IMG/VR virus record: IMGVR_UViG_3300045107_000822
Coordinates: 1 to 40,931 of that record
Direction: 5' to 3' (one strand)
From: a virus
Length of the DNA stretch: 40,931 nucleotides
Part shown: piece after piece, positions 39,643 to 40,931 of the stretch
How the letters are laid out: the number at the start of each line of letters is the position of its first letter
Position numbering within the stretch: position 1 is the first letter of the stretch
The notes under the pieces: generated by a model
Told to the model about the DNA's origin: nothing
The model's database searches: none
What the model saw: only the letters and a program-made list of their open reading frames with translations
Position numbers and translations under genes: made by a program

Positions 39643-40931
39643 CCGCCCGGAAGAAGCGGCGCGAGCTGCTGCGCCTGGGGAAGCGGGGCGACCTGATCCG
39701 GATCGTCGCCGATCGCCGGGCGGGGCGCGTGATCGCCTACTACCGGGACGCGGCCGGGCTCAAGCACAAGCAGAGCTGGCCGGACACCCCGGAGGGGCGC
39801 ACCGAGGCGTTGGCGTGGGGCGAGGGGTTCTTCGAGGAGCGGAAGCGGATGGCCGAGGAGGCCGCCCGCGCCGGCGCCGCGGGCCCGGCCCCGATCACGC
39901 TCGGGGAGCTGTGGCAGCGCTACGCGGCGCTCGAGTTCGAGCACCTGCGCGCGGCGACGCGCCGCACGTACACGTGGCAGTGGGCCCGCTTCATGCGCTT
40001 CTTCGGGCCGGAGCGGCTGGCCGTGAGCCTCACCAAGGCCGACCTGGTCGAGTTCCGGGTGGGGACGCGGCAGGCCGGGATCGTGTCGAACCAGATCCGG
40101 CAGATGCTCGGGACGGCCCGGCTGGTCCTCAACTGGGGGATCGAGCACGAGCTCCTCGCGCACCACGCGCTGGTCGGGTTCCGCTGGAAGCAGCATCGGG
40201 ACGAGCAGCCCCTCGCGCCGGCGGAGTACACGGCGGAGGAGTTCGAGCGGCTGCTGGCGGCCCTGTCGCCGCAGCACCCGAAGCAGTGGCGCGCCTGGGT
40301 GTTCCTGATGCTGGCCGGGCACCACGGGCAGCGCGCCAACGCGGTGCAGCACCTGCGGTGGGCCGACGTGGATCTCGACGCCGGCGTGCTCACGTGGGCC
40401 CGCGAGTACCAGAAGCAGGGGAAGGCGCTCGAGCGCCCCATCACGTGGCCGATCCGGTCCGCGCTGCTCACCGCCCGCCACTGGCGGGAGACGGTGCGGC
40501 AGGGGCCGGTGCTGGCGCGGCGGAAGGTGGCCGCGCGGCCGGAGCGCCTCGACGCGGCCGACTGGGTGCTCTTCGCCGAGGGCGACAAGGCGCGCCCGGT
40601 GAGCTACACGAGCATGCACTACCAGCTGCGCCAGGCGGAGACGCGGGCGGGGGTGCCGCACCGCCCGTTCCGCGGCTTCCACGGGCTGCGGCGGATGGTG
40701 GTGGGCGAGACGATCGCGGCGACCGGGGACCGGATGGCGGGCCTCGAGGTCGTGGGCGACACGGACCCGAAGCAGCTGAAGAGCTACGACCGCCGGCAGC
40801 AGGAGCGGGTGCAGGCGGCGCTGCAGGCGCTCGACGAACGGCAGGCGGCGACGACGGCGTTGCCGAAAGTGTCCCCGAAGTTTCCCGAAATGACGAACGC
40901 GCCCGAGGGCGCGTTGGAGGTCGAGGACTGA
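39639..40931 (+). CDS. int: Tyrosine recombinase/integrase
   Basis: A 430-residue phage integrase that recombines attP with attB. Residues 1-90 are a basic arm-binding-type N-terminus; about 95-190 form the core-binding domain (ITLGELWQRYAALEFEHLRAATRRTY). The catalytic domain has R232 in GQRANAVQHLRWADVD, a Lys in the beta-hairpin (YQKQGKALE), H348 and R351 in HGLRR, and the nucleophile Y383 in LKSYDRR. The usual His (or Trp) before the Tyr is Asp374 (VGDTDPKQ), an uncommon change. The last 25 residues look disordered. GTG start; the stop is the final base of the window. Confidence 0.9.
   Translation: MTARKKRRELLRLGKRGDLIRIVADRRAGRVIAYYRDAAGLKHKQSWPDTPEGRTEALAWGEGFFEERKRMAEEAARAGAAGPAPITLGELWQRYAALEFEHLRAATRRTYTWQWARFMRFFGPERLAVSLTKADLVEFRVGTRQAGIVSNQIRQMLGTARLVLNWGIEHELLAHHALVGFRWKQHRDEQPLAPAEYTAEEFERLLAALSPQHPKQWRAWVFLMLAGHHGQRANAVQHLRWADVDLDAGVLTWAREYQKQGKALERPITWPIRSALLTARHWRETVRQGPVLARRKVAARPERLDAADWVLFAEGDKARPVSYTSMHYQLRQAETRAGVPHRPFRGFHGLRRMVVGETIAATGDRMAGLEVVGDTDPKQLKSYDRRQQERVQAALQALDERQAATTALPKVSPKFPEMTNAPEGALEVED
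40863..40915. repeat. Short repeats and hairpin at the integrase 3' end
   Basis: CCGAA occurs at 40863, 40875 and 40885 (spacing 12 and 10 bp). AACGCGCC (40896-40903) and GGCGCGTT (40908-40915) form an 8-bp stem with a 4-base loop. This lies inside the integrase coding sequence near the presumed att junction. It may be integrase arm-type sites, a weak terminator, or chance. Confidence 0.35.

Noticed and set aside
1-40931. CRISPR arrays, tRNA genes, insertion sequences
   Set aside because: No regularly spaced repeats longer than about 16 bp, no cloverleaf-like sequences with CCA ends and no transposase were recognised by eye.
1-40931. Matching attL/attR repeats at the two ends
   Set aside because: The first and last ~60 bases share no obvious direct repeat; att cores probably lie just outside the window.

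Overview
The window is a nearly complete temperate siphophage genome or integrated prophage of the HK97 type. It comes from a very GC-rich bacterium (about 70% G+C judged by eye; most codons end in G or C). The host is not identified. Several products carry Sec or lipoprotein signal peptides, and the lysis cassette includes a spanin-like protein, so a Gram-negative (diderm) host is likely. A high-GC phylum such as Gemmatimonadota or Pseudomonadota would fit, but this is inference. Genes are packed with ATGA or TGATG overlaps, nearly all on the + strand. No tRNA, rRNA, CRISPR array or insertion sequence was seen. No stretch above 300 bases lacks a gene; the largest gap is 12718-12928.

Layout. 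(1) 1-7771, left early or accessory arm: a multi-zinc-ribbon/winged-helix protein, a PD-(D/E)xK nuclease of MmcB type, a lambda O/P-like replication pair (replication protein with an internal palindrome, then a DnaC-like helicase loader), a DUF4406 protein, many small proteins and an HNH endonuclease. (2) 7772-7931: repeat-rich, probable cos region. (3) 7932-19423, packaging and head-to-tail genes: P27-type small terminase, large terminase, portal, prohead protease, major capsid, connectors, a tandemly duplicated tail-tube protein and a probable tail-assembly protein. (4) 19424-31890: tape measure, Dit-like distal tail protein, tail hub, a lysis cassette (holin candidate, CHAP endolysin, spanin candidate), then a beta-helix tailspike and fibre proteins. 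(5) 31904-34203, minus strand: DUF2513, BRCT and lipoprotein genes (likely lysogenic 'morons'), then an XRE repressor. (6) 34204-40931: operator region, Cro/Ner-like protein, a right early operon with a beta-clamp-like protein and a ParB-SWIB fusion, three small genes and a tyrosine integrase at the right edge.

How it works together. The repressor and Cro-like genes diverge around a clear inverted repeat, which forms the lysogeny switch. Rightward transcription from there runs through the clamp, ParB-SWIB and integrase genes. In the circular form the integrase end would join the left arm, placing attP between them and making one long early operon that leads to the O/P-like genes, then to cos and the late genes. 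The window starts exactly on a start codon and ends exactly on the integrase stop codon, so the att sites lie at or outside its edges.

The most unusual item is the 651-residue protein at 36538-38493. It joins an N-terminal ParB-type domain to a C-terminal SWIB/MDM2-type domain, next to a shortened beta-clamp-like protein. Other notable items are a 22-bp palindrome with iteron-like copies inside the replication gene, strong hairpins around the capsid gene, a phased-repeat cos candidate and a T5-pb6-like duplicated tail tube.
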